Source of the DNA: an uncultured Caulobacteraceae bacterium
GTDB taxonomy: Bacteria > Pseudomonadota > Alphaproteobacteria > Caulobacterales > Caulobacteraceae
Direction of reading: 5' to 3'
DNA: 64,000 nucleotides
Assembly (NCBI GenBank): GCA_903929535.1
Contig: CAIYVC010000116.1
Coordinates: 1-64,000 of the forward strand
In this document: in pieces, positions 24,487-34,503 of the stretch
Layout of the letters: the number at the start of each line of letters is the position of its first letter
Position numbering within the stretch: position 1 is the first letter of the stretch
Made by a program: the position numbers and the translations under genes
The notes under the pieces: generated by a model
Seen by the model: the letters and a program-made list of their open reading frames with translations, nothing else
Told to the model about the DNA's origin: nothing
The model's database searches: none

Positions 24487-25224
24487 CTACTTGCCGCCGC
24501 CGTTGCCGGGGTTGGCGGCGACCGCAGCCGGGGCCTTGGCCGGGGCAGGCGTAGCGGCGGCAGGGGCGCCCGTGGCGGCCGCGACAGGAGCGCCGGCGGG
24601 AGCCGCGCCCGGAGCCGGAGCAGCAGCGCCAGCCGCAGCCGGGGCAGCGCCAGCGGCGGGAGCCGCGGCCTTGGGATTGGGCGCGGGGATCGGCGGGGGG
24701 GCGTCGCCCAGGGTCCGCAGATAAGCGATCATGTTGATGCGGTCTTCCGGCTTCTTCAGCCCGACGAAGGTCATCTTGGTGCCGGAGATGTCCTGCTGCG
24801 GTCCACGCAGGAAGACGTAAAGCTCGTCATAGGTCCAGGTCGGGTGCTTGGCCCCGAAATCGGTCATGGCCGACGAATAGGCGAAGCCGGCGTGGGTGCC
24901 GGGCTTGCGGCCCTCGACGCCGAACAGGTTGGGCCCGGTCAGGTTGGGGCCGCCGCTGGCGAGGTTGTGGCAGGACTGGCACTTCTTGGCGACGTCGGCG
25001 CCGGCCGTGACGTTGGCGGCGGGCAGGACCGTGCCCCAGTCGGGAATCACATCCGCCGCTTCGGCGGGCCCGCCGGTGTCTTCGACAATGGCGATGGCGT
25101 AGCCGGGCTTCTTGGCCGGCTCGAACTTGTAGATGATGCCGGAGAGCTGATTCAGCCCGATCACGGCGAGGCCCGTCGCCAAAAGGGCGCCGGCGATTTT
25201 ATTGAATCCGAGGTCGCTGCTCAT
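24487..25224 (-). CDS. Membrane-anchored c-type cytochrome with Ala/Pro-rich tail (CycM-like)
   Basis: 245 residues from ATG 25224. An uncleaved N-terminal helix (~9-30: IAGALLATGLAVIGLNQLSG) anchors a class I cytochrome c domain (~75-175) with heme motif CQSCH, a GPNLFGV loop and the axial Met in GTKMTFVG. The last ~65 residues are low-complexity Ala/Pro/Gly, probably a flexible periplasmic extension. Similar CycM-type cytochromes carry electrons from the bc1 complex to terminal oxidases. It is divergent from kdsB-pheA, an order I recall as common in alphaproteobacteria. Confidence 0.85.
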   Translation of the reverse strand: MSSDLGFNKIAGALLATGLAVIGLNQLSGIIYKFEPAKKPGYAIAIVEDTGGPAEAADVIPDWGTVLPAANVTAGADVAKKCQSCHNLASGGPNLTGPNLFGVEGRKPGTHAGFAYSSAMTDFGAKHPTWTYDELYVFLRGPQQDISGTKMTFVGLKKPEDRINMIAYLRTLGDAPPPIPAPNPKAAAPAAGAAPAAAGAAAPAPGAAPAGAPVAAATGAPAAATPAPAKAPAAVAANPGNGGGK

Positions 25225-25446
25225 GTGTGCCCGTCGGCCCTCTAAGAACTTGGTCGCTAAGACCCCCTGGCGGGACGGAATCACCGGGGAGGATTCTCAG
25301 TCTCGCGCTTGCGTGGCGCTCTCTGACACGCTACCGGCCCTGGCGCAACATGCCGTTCGCACCTGCACTCGTCCAGGCGCATACAAGGGCGGATTCGCCG
25401 CAATCTTGTTCGCTTCGCACCGCCCTCTGATGAACACGCCAGCCGC

Positions 25447-26187
25447 ATGAACCCGATCGTCGTCATTCCGGCCCGCATGGCCGCCACCCGACTGCCCGAT
25501 AAGCCCCTGGCCGACATCGGCGGCACGCCCATGATCGTGCGGGTGCTGCGCTGCGCCGAGCGGGCGGGCGTCGGGCCGGTGGCGGTAGCGGCGGGCGACG
25601 AGGCGATCGTGCGCGCGGTGGAGGCGGCGGGAGGCCGCGCGGTGCTGACCGATCCGGCCCTGCCCTCGGGCTCGGACCGCATCCTGGCGGCGCTGAAGGT
25701 GCTCGATCCGGACGGCAGGCACGACGCGGTCATCAACCTGCAGGGCGACATGCCGTTCGTGGGCGCCGAGGTGCTGACCGCCTGCGCTGATTTGCTTGCC
25801 GGGGAGCCGGGCTGTGACATCGCCACGGTGGTGGCGGCGGAAGACTCGGCGGCGGATCGGACCAATGCGGACGTGGTCAAGGCGATCCTGGCGCTGAAGA
25901 GCGGCCAGGCGCGCGGCCGGGCCCTCTATTTCACCCGCTCAACCCTCTATGGCGACGCGCCGATCTGGCGGCACATCGGCATCTACGGCTATCGCCGCGC
26001 AGCCCTGGAGCGGTTCAACGCCGCCGAGCCCTCGCCGCTTGAGCGCCGGGAGAAGCTGGAGCAGCTGCGGGCGCTGGAGCTGGGCCTGTCGATCTGGGCC
26101 TCGGTTATCGACAAGCCGCCCATCTCGGTGGATACCCCGGCGGACTTGGAACGGGCGCGGGAAGCCGCGCGCACGGAGCAGCCATGA
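25447..26187 (+). CDS. kdsB: 3-deoxy-manno-octulosonate cytidylyltransferase (CMP-KDO synthetase)
   Basis: 246 residues, the usual length. It activates KDO with CTP for lipopolysaccharide inner core. IPARMAATRLPDKPLADIGGTPM is the N-terminal nucleotide loop; GSDRILAAL, NLQGDMPFV (metal-binding Asp), the HIGIYGYR strand and LEQLRALELG are typical. It overlaps pheA as ATGA. The 222-base upstream gap shared with the cytochrome gene shows no clear operator. Confidence 0.93.
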   Translation: MNPIVVIPARMAATRLPDKPLADIGGTPMIVRVLRCAERAGVGPVAVAAGDEAIVRAVEAAGGRAVLTDPALPSGSDRILAALKVLDPDGRHDAVINLQGDMPFVGAEVLTACADLLAGEPGCDIATVVAAEDSAADRTNADVVKAILALKSGQARGRALYFTRSTLYGDAPIWRHIGIYGYRRAALERFNAAEPSPLERREKLEQLRALELGLSIWASVIDKPPISVDTPADLERAREAARTEQP

Positions 26188-27032
26188 CCACGCGGCCGAA
26201 AATCGCCTTCCAGGGAGAGCTTGGGGCCAACAGCGACGAGGCCTGCCGGACTCACTTCCCCGACCATGAGCCCCTGGCCTGCGCCACCTTCGAGGACGCC
26301 TTCGAGGCGGTGAAGTCCGGTGTGGCGGCGCTGGGCATGATTCCGGTGGAGAATTCCATCGCCGGGCGCGTGGCCGACGTGCACCACCTGCTGCCGGATT
26401 CCGGCCTCTACATCATCGGCGAACGGTTCAAGGCGATCCGCTTCCAGCTGATGGCCAACAGGGGCGCCAAGCTGGCGGACATCAAGGCGGTGGCCTCAAT
26501 GCCCATCGCGCTCGCCCAATGCCGCAAGACCCTGCGCAAGCTGGGGGTGAAGCTGGTGGGCGCCAGCGACACGGCGGGGGCGGCCAAGGAGCTGTCAGAG
26601 CATCCGGACCCGACCCGGGCGGCGGTCTCCCCGCGCCTGGCGGCTGAAATCTACGGTCTCGATATCCTGCTGGAGGACATCGAGGACGAGCACAACAACA
26701 CCACCCGCTTCATCGTCATGGCGCGCGAGCGGGCCCATCCGCCCGAGGGCTCCGCCTGCGTCACCAGCTTCGTATTCAAGGTAAGGAACATCCCGGCGGC
26801 CCTCTACAAGGCCATGGGCGGGTTCGCCACCAACGGCGTCAACATGACCAAGCTGGAAAGCTACATGGAAGACGGCGGCTTCACCGCGACCCTGTTCTAC
26901 GCCGAGGTCGACGGCCGCCCGGAGGACCACGCCCTGGCCCTGGCGTTCGAGGAGCTGAGCTTCTTCTGCGAGCGCTTCCAGATCCTGGGCGTGTTCGAGG
27001 CGGATGCGTTCCGCGACGGGCTCGCGGGTTAG
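26184..27032 (+). CDS. pheA: Prephenate dehydratase
   Basis: 282 residues, a stand-alone enzyme without a chorismate mutase domain. It converts prephenate to phenylpyruvate. The catalytic region has [30 protein letters not shown] and NTTRFIVMA with the conserved Thr-Arg-Phe. A C-terminal ACT domain (~190-275; [15 protein letters not shown]) implies phenylalanine feedback. It is coupled to kdsB and its end meets dapD tail to tail with a 4-base overlap. Confidence 0.93.
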   Translation: MTTRPKIAFQGELGANSDEACRTHFPDHEPLACATFEDAFEAVKSGVAALGMIPVENSIAGRVADVHHLLPDSGLYIIGERFKAIRFQLMANRGAKLADIKAVASMPIALAQCRKTLRKLGVKLVGASDTAGAAKELSEHPDPTRAAVSPRLAAEIYGLDILLEDIEDEHNNTTRFIVMARERAHPPEGSACVTSFVFKVRNIPAALYKAMGGFATNGVNMTKLESYMEDGGFTATLFYAEVDGRPEDHALALAFEELSFFCERFQILGVFEADAFRDGLAG

Positions 27033-27850
27033 TCCCGCAGCAGCTCATTCGGCGAGGTCTTGGAGCGGGTCTGGGCGTCCACGCGCTTGACGATCACGGC
27101 GCAGTAGAGGCTGGGGCCGCCCTTGGGGTCGGGCAGGGCGCCGGGCACCACCACCGAATAGGGCGGCACCTTGCCGACGAACACCTCGCCGGTGGCGCGC
27201 TCGACGATCTTGGTCGAGGCGCTGATGAAGACGCCCATCGACAGCACGCTGCCCTGGCCGACGATGACGCCTTCCACCACTTCGGAGCGGGCGCCGATGA
27301 AGCAGTCGTCCTCGATGATGGTGGGGTTGGCCTGCAGGGGCTCCAGCACCCCGCCGATGCCGACGCCGCCCGACAGGTGCACGTTCTTGCCGATCTGGGC
27401 GCAGGAGCCGACGGTGGCCCAGGTGTCGACCATGGTCCCCTCGCCGACATAGCCGCCGATGTTGACGAAGGACGGCATCAGGATCGCGTTCCTGGCGATG
27501 TAGGCGCCGCGGCGGACCATGGCGCCGGGCACGGCGCGGAAGCCGGCGGCTTCGAACTCGGCCTGGCCCCAGCCGGTGAACTTGGTGGCGACCTTGTCGA
27601 ACCAGGGGCCGGCGCCGCCGCTATCGTCGCCCATGACGGTGTTGGGGTTGAGACGGAAGGACAGCAGCACCGCCTTCTTCAGCCACTGATTGACCACCCA
27701 GTCGTCGCCGACCTTCTCGGCCACGCGGGCGGCGCCGGAGTCCAGCGAGGCCAGGGCCGCATCGACCGCGTCGCGCACGGCGCCGGTGGTGGAGGCGTTG
27801 ACGCCGTCGCGGGCGTCCCAGGCGGCTTCGATGGTGGCTTGCAGGCTCAT
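27029..27850 (-). CDS. dapD: 2,3,4,5-tetrahydropyridine-2,6-dicarboxylate N-succinyltransferase
   Basis: 273 residues, the standard DapD length. It succinylates tetrahydrodipicolinate in lysine/diaminopimelate synthesis. The N-terminal helical domain ([17 protein letters not shown]) precedes a left-handed beta helix of hexapeptide repeats ([56 protein letters not shown]). It overlaps the stop of the upstream nucleotidase gene as ATGA. Confidence 0.95.
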   Translation of the reverse strand: MSLQATIEAAWDARDGVNASTTGAVRDAVDAALASLDSGAARVAEKVGDDWVVNQWLKKAVLLSFRLNPNTVMGDDSGGAGPWFDKVATKFTGWGQAEFEAAGFRAVPGAMVRRGAYIARNAILMPSFVNIGGYVGEGTMVDTWATVGSCAQIGKNVHLSGGVGIGGVLEPLQANPTIIEDDCFIGARSEVVEGVIVGQGSVLSMGVFISASTKIVERATGEVFVGKVPPYSVVVPGALPDPKGGPSLYCAVIVKRVDAQTRSKTSPNELLRD

Positions 27851-28521
27851 GCGGCGGGTTCCTTGACGCGCGCTTCTCTGAGGAAGCTCGCGAGATCGGC
27901 GGTGCGGTGATTGACGAAGGCGTGGTCGGATTCCAGGGCGTGCGGCCCGACTAGCACGGTGGTCATGCCGAGGTCGGCGGCGGGCGGCAGGTTGCGGGCG
28001 GAGTCCTCGAAGAAGGCGGTGGTCGCGGGGTCGACGTCGTGCGCCTGAATCATCCGGGCGAAGGTCTGCGGATGGGGCTTAGGGATGTAGTCGGCCAGGG
28101 CGATGTGGAAGGTGGCCTCGAACAGGTCGTCCAGCTGCAGCTTGGCCAGCACCCGCTCGGCGTGGCGCTTGTCGCCGTTGGTGAACACCAGTCGGCGGCC
28201 GGGCAGGGCGGCGATGGCGGCGCGCAAGGCCGGGTCCGGGACCAGGCTGGCCATGGAGACGTCGTGCACCTCGTCCAGAAAGGCTTCCGGGTCGACGCCG
28301 TGGTTGGCGATCAACCCGGCCAGGGTGGTGCCGTGCTCGTTGAGATAACGCTTCTGCAGGGCGTAGGCGTCGGCCTTGGACATGCCGGTCTGGCGCGCCA
28401 CGAAATGGGTCATGCGCCCTTCGATCAGGCTCATGAACTCCGCCTCGGGCGGGTAGAGGGTGTTGTCCAGATCGAACAGCCAGGTGTCGATATGGCGAAG
28501 GTCGGCGGCCGGCTGGCTCAT
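27847..28521 (-). CDS. HAD-family pyrimidine 5'-nucleotidase
   Basis: 224 residues. HAD motif [14 protein letters not shown], motif [17 protein letters not shown], and motif III/IV KPHPQTF with [12 protein letters not shown] place it in the SDT1-like pyrimidine 5'-nucleotidase group, which dephosphorylates UMP/CMP and damaged nucleotides. It sits between argB and dapD with 4-base overlaps on both sides, so the three genes form one transcript; the link to amino-acid synthesis is positional only. Confidence 0.88.
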   Translation of the reverse strand: MSQPAADLRHIDTWLFDLDNTLYPPEAEFMSLIEGRMTHFVARQTGMSKADAYALQKRYLNEHGTTLAGLIANHGVDPEAFLDEVHDVSMASLVPDPALRAAIAALPGRRLVFTNGDKRHAERVLAKLQLDDLFEATFHIALADYIPKPHPQTFARMIQAHDVDPATTAFFEDSARNLPPAADLGMTTVLVGPHALESDHAFVNHRTADLASFLREARVKEPAA

Positions 28522-29435
28522 GCGTGGATCAGGGTGCCGGCGCCCGTATCGGTGAACAGCTCGGCCAGCATGGCGTGGGACTGGCGCCCGTCCAGGATGA
28601 CCACGGCCTCGACCCCGGCATTGACCGCGGCGATGGCGGTCTCCAGTTTGGGGATCATGCCGCCGGTGGCCACGCCCGTGGCGATGGCCTCGATGGCCTC
28701 GGCCACGCTCATCTTCTCGATCAGCTTGCCGTCCTTATCGAGCACGCCGGAGACGTCGGTGAGCAGCAGCATACGCTTGGCCTTCAGCGCCCCGGCCAGG
28801 GCGCCGGCCACGGTGTCGGCGTTGATGTTGTAGGTCTCGCCCGCGTCCGACACGCCGATGGGCGCGATCACCGGCACATAGTCCTCGGCGGCGTGGATCA
28901 GGGCGTGGATGATCTGCGGGTCGATGTGGCGGGGCTCGCCAACGAAACCCAGGTCGATGATCTCTTCCAGACCAGTATCCGGGTCGCGTTTGACCTTCTG
29001 CGCCTTGTCCACGGTGATCAGCCGGGCGTCCTTGCCCGACAGGCCCACGCCGCGCACGTCGGCCTCGGCGCCGGCCTGGTTGATGAAGTTGACGATTTCC
29101 TTGTTGATCGCCCCCGACAGCACCATTTCGGCGACCTCCATGGTCGGCTTGTCGGTCACCCGCAGGCCGTCGATGAAGGTGCTCTCGACCCCGGCCTTCT
29201 TGAGCATGCGGCTGATCTGCGGGCCGCCGCCGTGCACGATCACCGGGTGCACACCCAGAAGCTTGAGCAGCACGGCGTCGGCGGCGAACAGGCGCGCGAC
29301 CTCGTCCTCGCCCATGGCGTGGCCGCCGTATTTGATGACCACGACCTCGCGGTCGTAGAGCTGAATGAAGGGCAGGGCCTCGGCCAGGGTCTTGGCCGTC
29401 GCCCAGCCGCTCTGCGCGCGGGGGGTGTCAGTCAT
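28518..29435 (-). CDS. argB: Acetylglutamate kinase
   Basis: 305 residues. It phosphorylates N-acetylglutamate in arginine synthesis. VVIKYGGHAMG (phosphate-binding lysine), HGGGPQISRMLKKAG, the GLSGKDARLI loop, and YNINADTVAGALAGALKAKRMLLLTDVSGVLD are the amino-acid-kinase fold motifs. The ~25-residue N-terminal helix before the fold suits the arginine-sensitive hexameric type. The stop overlaps the nucleotidase start. Confidence 0.95.
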   Translation of the reverse strand: MTDTPRAQSGWATAKTLAEALPFIQLYDREVVVIKYGGHAMGEDEVARLFAADAVLLKLLGVHPVIVHGGGPQISRMLKKAGVESTFIDGLRVTDKPTMEVAEMVLSGAINKEIVNFINQAGAEADVRGVGLSGKDARLITVDKAQKVKRDPDTGLEEIIDLGFVGEPRHIDPQIIHALIHAAEDYVPVIAPIGVSDAGETYNINADTVAGALAGALKAKRMLLLTDVSGVLDKDGKLIEKMSVAEAIEAIATGVATGGMIPKLETAIAAVNAGVEAVVILDGRQSHAMLAELFTDTGAGTLIHA

Positions 29436-29498
29436 GATCGAGGTCTCTAGCTGGGAGCGGGATGCGGGAACGGGGATTAGCGGGCGGGGCCCGGTTTG

Positions 29499-30185
29499 TC
29501 ACCCCAAAGGCGCGGGGATGATCTCGCAGGCGGCCAGGATTTCGGCGCGCAGTTCGGGCAGGCCCGCGCCCTTTTCGGCCGAAGTGGCGACCACGCGGGG
29601 GAAGGCGGCGGGGCGGCGGACGATGGCCTTGAGGGTGGCCTCGACAGTTTCGGCGACCTCGGCGGGCTTGATCTTGTCGGCCTTGGTCAGGACGATCTGA
29701 TAGGAGACGGCGGCGACGTCCAGCGCATCCAGGGCCTCCTTGTCCACGTCCTTCAGACCGTGACGGGCATCGATCAGCAGATAGACCCGCTTCAGGTTGG
29801 GGCGCCCGCGCAGATAGGCGCGGCCGAGATTCTGGAAGTCCGCGGCGGTGGAGCGCGACACCCGGGCGAAGCCGTAGCCGGGCAGGTCGACCAGGCGCAG
29901 CCGTTCGTCGGCGACGAAGAAGTTCACCTCGCGCGTGCGGCCGGGCTCGTTGGAGGCGCGCGCCAAGCCGTGGCGGCCCACCAGCCCGTTGATCAGCGAC
30001 GACTTGCCGACGTTGGAGCGGCCGGCGAAGGCCACCTCGGGCAGGTCCGGCGCGGGCAGGCCGGAGATGGCCACGGCCCCCATCATGAAGCTGACCGGAT
30101 GAGCGAAGAAGACGCGGGCGGTCTCCAGGGCGTCGGCGTCGAACACCCCGGATTCGTAGGCCTGACCGCCTCTGTCGATGCTCAT
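29499..30185 (-). CDS. engB: Ribosome biogenesis GTPase EngB/YihA
   Basis: 228 residues. GTPase motifs: G1 [11 protein letters not shown]2/G3 GRTREVNFF and [11 protein letters not shown]4 LTKADK and G5 TSAEKGAG, in the TrmE-Era-EngA-YihA class. It is needed for 50S assembly. A ~35-residue N-terminal extension precedes the core. It overlaps yidC as ATGA, part of the conserved rpmH-rnpA-yidC-engB order. Confidence 0.95.
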   Translation of the reverse strand: MSIDRGGQAYESGVFDADALETARVFFAHPVSFMMGAVAISGLPAPDLPEVAFAGRSNVGKSSLINGLVGRHGLARASNEPGRTREVNFFVADERLRLVDLPGYGFARVSRSTAADFQNLGRAYLRGRPNLKRVYLLIDARHGLKDVDKEALDALDVAAVSYQIVLTKADKIKPAEVAETVEATLKAIVRRPAAFPRVVATSAEKGAGLPELRAEILAACEIIPAPLG

Positions 30186-32005
30186 GGTGCGGGCGCTGGC
30201 GCGCCGGTGAAGCGGCGGATGATCTGATCGATCGGGTTATCCACCTGGAAGCGGCGCATGATGATGTACTGCTGCACGATCGACAGCACATTGCTCCAGG
30301 CCCAGTAGATCACCAAGCCCACGGCCACGCCCGAGATCGAGAACATGAAGATCAGCGGCATGAACTGCATGATCTTCTGCTGGGTCGGATCGACGCCGGT
30401 CTGCGGGCTCATCTGCATCGTCAGCCACATGGTCGCCAGATAGACCAGCGGCCACAGGCCGATGTGCAGCGGGCCGTTCAGCACCGCGCCGATGGCCGGG
30501 ACCATGGCGGGGTCGTAGGGCGCCAGGCCGAACAGGTTGGTGAAGGTGGTCGGGTCGCGCGCCGACAGGTCATGCACCCAGCCGAAGAAGGGGGCGTGGC
30601 GCATCTCGATGGTGACGGACAGCACCTTGTAGAGGGCGAAGAAGACCGGGATCTGCAGCAGCATGGGGATGCAGCCCATGAAGGGATTGATCTTCTCCTT
30701 GGCGTACAGCGCCATCATCTCCTGCTGCTGCTTGGCCGCGTCGCCGCCCGCGCGCTTCTTGATGGCCTCCAGCTGCGGCTGGACCTTCTTCATCTTGGTC
30801 AGAGACTCGTAGCTCTTGTTGGCCAGGGGGAAGAAGACGATCCGCACGGTGACGGTCAGCAGCAGGATGGCGATGCCGAAGTTGCCGACGTGCTGGTAGA
30901 AGAACTCCACCACGGTGAACAGCGGGCGGGTCAGGAACCAGAAGTTGCCCCAGTCCACCGCCTGGTCGAATTCCGGCACGCCCAAGGCCTTCTGATAGGC
31001 GCTCAGCAGCGGCACGGTCTTGGCCCCGGCATAGAGGTGGATGGTCTGGCTGACGGCGGCTCCGGGCGCGGCGGTCTTCAAGCCGCCGACATAGTTGGCC
31101 TCGAACACATTGGCCGTCTCGGTGGGGGTGACGCGGAAGGTCCCCTGGATCGCCTGGGTCTGATCGGGGACCAGGGCGGCCATCCAGTATTTGTCGGTGA
31201 TCCCGAGCCAGCCGCCGGTGGAGGGAGTGACCTCGGCTTCGGTCTTCTTCTTCCAGCCGCTGTATTTGTCGAGCCGCAGGCGCGCGCCGAGCCAGCCGAT
31301 GGCGCCTTCGTGCACAACGCCGCTGCGCAGGGTTCCGGGCGGCAGACAGGGGTCCTTGTCCGCAGCCGGGCAAAGGCGCTGCACAGAGCCGTAGGGGGCC
31401 AGGGCGACCGGGGCCGCGCTCTTGTTGGCCACAGCATCCGTGACCGTGAACATGGCCTTGTCGTCGACCGAAAGGGTGCGGGTGAACATCAGGCCGGAGG
31501 GGGCCGTATAGGTCATCACCACTGGATGAGTGGGGGTCAGGGCCTCGCCGGCGGCGGCGGACCAGACGGTGTCCTCATTGGGCAGGCCGGCCAGGTTGGC
31601 GCCGGTCCAGCCGGTCTGGACGAAATAGGCGTGGTCGGCGCCTTCGGGGCGCAGCAGTTGCACCAGGGGCGAGGAGGGATCGGTGGTCTCGCGGTAACCC
31701 TTCAGATCCAGATCGTCGATGCGGCCGCCCTTCAGCGCCACAGAGCCGGTCAGGGTCGGGGTGTCGATCTTGATCCGCGGCGAGGCGGCCAGGGCCTTGT
31801 TCAGCGGCAGGTAGACCGCCTGGGGCGTGGCGCCCGGCGCCAGGGGAATGCCCGGGTGCAGCTGCTGCTGCACGGCGGCGGCCCGCTTGGCCTCGGCTTC
31901 CTTGCGCTTCTCCGCCGGACCCATGACGAAGGTCTCGTAGGCGAACAGGATGGCGAGCGCGCAGACGAAGAAGATGATGGTGTTGCGGTTGGACTCTTTT
32001 TCCAT
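30182..32005 (-). CDS. yidC: Membrane protein insertase YidC
   Basis: 607 residues of Gram-negative type. The N-terminal helix ([20 protein letters not shown]) and a large periplasmic beta domain (~60-350) are followed by five membrane segments: [19 protein letters not shown] with the groove arginine, [22 protein letters not shown], and the C-terminal [20 protein letters not shown]. It inserts inner-membrane proteins with or without Sec. It lies 16 bases after rnpA. Confidence 0.96.
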   Translation of the reverse strand: MEKESNRNTIIFFVCALAILFAYETFVMGPAEKRKEAEAKRAAAVQQQLHPGIPLAPGATPQAVYLPLNKALAASPRIKIDTPTLTGSVALKGGRIDDLDLKGYRETTDPSSPLVQLLRPEGADHAYFVQTGWTGANLAGLPNEDTVWSAAAGEALTPTHPVVMTYTAPSGLMFTRTLSVDDKAMFTVTDAVANKSAAPVALAPYGSVQRLCPAADKDPCLPPGTLRSGVVHEGAIGWLGARLRLDKYSGWKKKTEAEVTPSTGGWLGITDKYWMAALVPDQTQAIQGTFRVTPTETANVFEANYVGGLKTAAPGAAVSQTIHLYAGAKTVPLLSAYQKALGVPEFDQAVDWGNFWFLTRPLFTVVEFFYQHVGNFGIAILLLTVTVRIVFFPLANKSYESLTKMKKVQPQLEAIKKRAGGDAAKQQQEMMALYAKEKINPFMGCIPMLLQIPVFFALYKVLSVTIEMRHAPFFGWVHDLSARDPTTFTNLFGLAPYDPAMVPAIGAVLNGPLHIGLWPLVYLATMWLTMQMSPQTGVDPTQQKIMQFMPLIFMFSISGVAVGLVIYWAWSNVLSIVQQYIIMRRFQVDNPIDQIIRRFTGAPAPAP

Positions 32006-32021
32006 GGGACGCTGCTGCGGC

Positions 32022-32489
32022 TCAGTCGGACGAGGGCGACGAGAGCGTAGGGGAGGAAGGGGCGGATCGGCCGGCGGCGGACTTGTAACCCGGTCCGGGG
32101 GCGCCGTCTTCGGCGGCGAGCCTTATCAGCGCGCTTTTTACATCGTCAAGCAGACGCGGCCAGGGCCGCTCGGCGGTTCCCTGGCGGGCGACGAACACAT
32201 AGTCGAAGCCGGGACGGCCCAGATCGGGCAGCAGCAGGCGGGCGGCTTCGCGCAGGCGGCGCTTGCAGCGGTTGCGCACCACCGCCCCGCCGACCTTGCG
32301 GGTGGCGGTGAAGCCTAGGCCCATGCTGGGCTTGTTGGGGGGACGGCGAAGGGGCTGGGCCAGCAGCTGCACGACCACGGCGCCGCGGGCGCACGATCCG
32401 CCCTTGGCGCAGGCCAGGAACTCCTCGCGCCGCTTGAGGCGGGCGATGGATGGGGCGGGCGATGACGATGGCTGGCTGAGGTCCGTCAG
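32022..32489 (-). CDS. rnpA: Ribonuclease P protein component, apparent CTG start
   Basis: About 155 residues if started at CTG 32489. The conserved core begins ARLKRREEFLACAKGG and continues VVVQLLAQPL, GFTATRKVGGAVVRNRCKRRLREAARLLLP (the RNR signature) and DYVFVARQGTA; a Ser/Pro tail ends it. It is the protein subunit of the tRNA 5'-processing ribozyme. In frame there is no ATG, GTG or TTG upstream of the core, through all of rpmH, although the frame stays open. The nearest GTG (32378) would delete about 25 conserved residues. CTG 32489 has GAGGG seven bases upstream, so it is the best start; ATC 32447 is an alternative. Confidence 0.85.
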   Translation of the reverse strand: MTDLSQPSSSPAPSIARLKRREEFLACAKGGSCARGAVVVQLLAQPLRRPPNKPSMGLGFTATRKVGGAVVRNRCKRRLREAARLLLPDLGRPGFDYVFVARQGTAERPWPRLLDDVKSALIRLAAEDGAPGPGYKSAAGRSAPSSPTLSSPSSD

Positions 32490-32512
32490 GGTCGGACCCT
32501 CGAAAGCTCGGC

Positions 32513-32647
32513 TTAAGCCGACAGCTTCTTGCGGCCCTGAGCGCGGCGGCGGTTCAGGATCTTGCGGCCATTCTTGGTCGACATACGCAGGCGGAAACCG
32601 TGGCGGCGGCTGCGCACGAGGCGGCTCGGCTGGAAGGTGCGCTTCAC
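32513..32647 (-). CDS. rpmH: 50S ribosomal protein L34
   Basis: 44 residues from GTG 32647: [41 protein letters not shown], a complete L34. The start follows GGAG at about 9 bases. It is first in the rpmH-rnpA-yidC-engB cluster, and a good promoter lies about 70 bases upstream. Confidence 0.97.
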   Translation of the reverse strand: MKRTFQPSRLVRSRRHGFRLRMSTKNGRKILNRRRAQGRKKLSA

Positions 32648-32715
32648 GGTATAGAACTCCGCATCAAGAAAGGCGTCGGTCCGCGCCAGCGAGAGCGGGC
32701 GGCGGTGAGCGGCGG

Positions 32716-32744
32716 TGCATAGACAAAGGCTGGGGGTGAGTCAA
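32716..32744 (-). promoter_or_regulatory. Sigma-70-like promoter for rpmH-rnpA-yidC-engB
   Basis: Reading the minus strand, TTGACT (32744-32739) and TATGCA (32721-32716) are separated by exactly 17 bases, in the 123-base gap between the GST gene and rpmH. This is the best-looking vegetative promoter I found in the window. Confidence 0.5.
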
Positions 32745-32770
32745 CTAAAACGGAGGCAGGGGGAGCGCGC

Positions 32771-33478
32771 CTACCCCGGCCGTTTCGGGATATCCACCGC
32801 CCGCTGCACCGCCGGGCGGGCCAGGCCGCGCTCCAGCCAGGCGCCGACGCGGGGGAAGTCCTTGAAGCCGACCAGCTCGCCTGCATCATAGAAGCCGATC
32901 AGGTTGCGCACCCAGCCGAGCATGGAGATGTCGGCGATGGTGTAGTCCTTGCCCATGATCCAGTCGCGGCCGTCCAGGCGCGTCTCCAGCACGCCCAGCA
33001 GGCGCTTGGACTCGGTCACGTAGCGGTCGCGCGGGCGCTTGTCCTCGTAGTCCTTGCCGGCGAACTTATGGAAAAAGCCGACCTGGCCGAACATGGGGCC
33101 GATGCCGCCCATCTGGAACATGATCCACTGCAGGGTCTCGTAGCGGCCCGCCGGGTCCGCCGGGATGAACTTGCCGGTCTTCTCGGCCAGATACATCAGG
33201 ATGGCGCCGGACTCGAACAGGGCCAGGGGTTTGCCGCCCGGACCGTCCGGATCGATGATCGCCGGGATCTTGCCGTTGGGATTGAGGGCCAGGAACTCCG
33301 GGATCCAGGTCTCGTTGGCCATGATGTTGATGAAGTGGGGCTCGTAGGGGATGCCCAGCTCTTCCAGCAGGATCGACACCTTCACCCCGTTGGGCGTCGG
33401 CACCGAATAGAGCTGCAGCCGGTCCGGATGCTGGGCGGGCCAGCGGGTGGCGATCGGGAAGGCGTCGAGAGCGGACAT
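32771..33478 (-). CDS. Glutathione S-transferase, YghU/Ure2p-like (nu class)
   Basis: 235 residues from ATG 33478 with AGGGG eight bases before it. The thioredoxin-like N-domain has RLQLYSVPTPNGVKVSILLEE, NPNGKIPAIID and ALFESGAILMYLAE, giving the N-T/P-N-G pattern of nu-class GSTs that bind two glutathiones. The helical C-domain has WIMFQMGGIGPMFGQ and DYTIADISMLGW. The family reduces disulfides or organic peroxides. It precedes the rpmH operon on the same strand. Confidence 0.88.
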   Translation of the reverse strand: MSALDAFPIATRWPAQHPDRLQLYSVPTPNGVKVSILLEELGIPYEPHFINIMANETWIPEFLALNPNGKIPAIIDPDGPGGKPLALFESGAILMYLAEKTGKFIPADPAGRYETLQWIMFQMGGIGPMFGQVGFFHKFAGKDYEDKRPRDRYVTESKRLLGVLETRLDGRDWIMGKDYTIADISMLGWVRNLIGFYDAGELVGFKDFPRVGAWLERGLARPAVQRAVDIPKRPG

Positions 33479-33531
33479 GCTGGTTACCCCTGAAACGAGG
33501 CCAGACACATAGGACGGGGCTTGAGGCTTAG

Positions 33532-34503
33532 CTAGTCGTTGGAAGCCAGGGCCGCCGGAGCGCCGATGACCGCGCCCTTGGCCTGCAGCCGGTCCAGCAC
33601 CCCGCCCTGGGGCAGCATCCAGGCCAGGTCGATCACCGCCACCGTCTTGCCGGGCTTCTGCAGCGCCGCCCACAAGCGGTCGACCGCCTTGCTCATCTCG
33701 TCCTCGACGATCTGCTTGGCGCCGGGGGCGCGCATCAGACAGTGCTGGGCCGCCGACCCGCGATAGCGGGCGTTGACCGCGCGGATGTCGCCCCTGGCCC
33801 AGTCGTCGTCGATATCGTGCGGATGGGCGGCTTCGTATTCCAGCTCTTCCAGGGCGTCCGAGAGGCACCCGAGCTGCTGCTCCGGGCTGAGCTGGGTGGC
33901 GGTCTTGATGAGCAGGCCCATGCGGTAGGCGCCCAACGGCTGCTGCGGCACATGCAGGTCCGCGGCGCGGTGCTGCACGGTGGAGCCGGGCTTGGCGTCG
34001 GAGAGACCGACTTCGTGGCGCAGGTCCGACAGCAGCATGAAGCCTGCCGCCGCCGGCTTCCAATGGGCGTAGCGGTCGGCCTTGGTCTTGGCCAGGGCGC
34101 GGCCGTGCTCGAACCGGGCGCGCAACTCGGGCGGCAGGGACGGCTCCAGCGCCGACATCTGGCGCACTTTCCAGAGCTGAGTGGCGACCAGGCCCACCAC
34201 CTGCACGGGTCCAAGGTCGGCCCTGGGTGGCGACAGCAACGCATTGGCCCCGGTCAGAGCGGCGGTCAGCTGGCGCTCGTCCCATTCCAGCCGGTGCGGC
34301 ACCGGGGTCACGGCGCCTAGGATGATGACGGTGGAGTCGCCGCGGGTGACCCGCCACATGGCCGGGCCGGGCGGATGGGCGATGACCACCAGCTCCGACA
34401 GGGCGTCGTCGGGCGCCGCGTCCGGCGCGGGAGCCTGGGCCGAGGCGGGCAGCGCCATGCAGGCGCAGGCGGCGGCGATGAGACTGAGGCGGGTGCGGAT
34501 CAT
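33532..34503 (-). CDS. TraB/GumN-family exported protein
   Basis: 323 residues from ATG 34503, overlapping the upstream stop as ATGA. A signal peptide (MIRTRLSLIAAACACMALPASA-Q) leads into a TraB/GumN domain: AMWRVTRGDSTVIILGAVTPVP near the start, the central helical section, and the C-terminal KTVAVIDLAWMLPQGGVLDRLQAKG. TraB-family proteins have erythromycin-esterase-like folds and may be metalloproteases; function here is unknown. It is the last of three coupled genes (DUF72, TonB-C-like, this one). Confidence 0.8.
   Translation of the reverse strand: MIRTRLSLIAAACACMALPASAQAPAPDAAPDDALSELVVIAHPPGPAMWRVTRGDSTVIILGAVTPVPHRLEWDERQLTAALTGANALLSPPRADLGPVQVVGLVATQLWKVRQMSALEPSLPPELRARFEHGRALAKTKADRYAHWKPAAAGFMLLSDLRHEVGLSDAKPGSTVQHRAADLHVPQQPLGAYRMGLLIKTATQLSPEQQLGCLSDALEELEYEAAHPHDIDDDWARGDIRAVNARYRGSAAQHCLMRAPGAKQIVEDEMSKAVDRLWAALQKPGKTVAVIDLAWMLPQGGVLDRLQAKGAVIGAPAALASND

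Noticed and set aside
32378-32380. GTG 32378 as rnpA start
   Set aside because: It would delete the conserved RLKRREEFL segment, which is intact upstream in the same frame.
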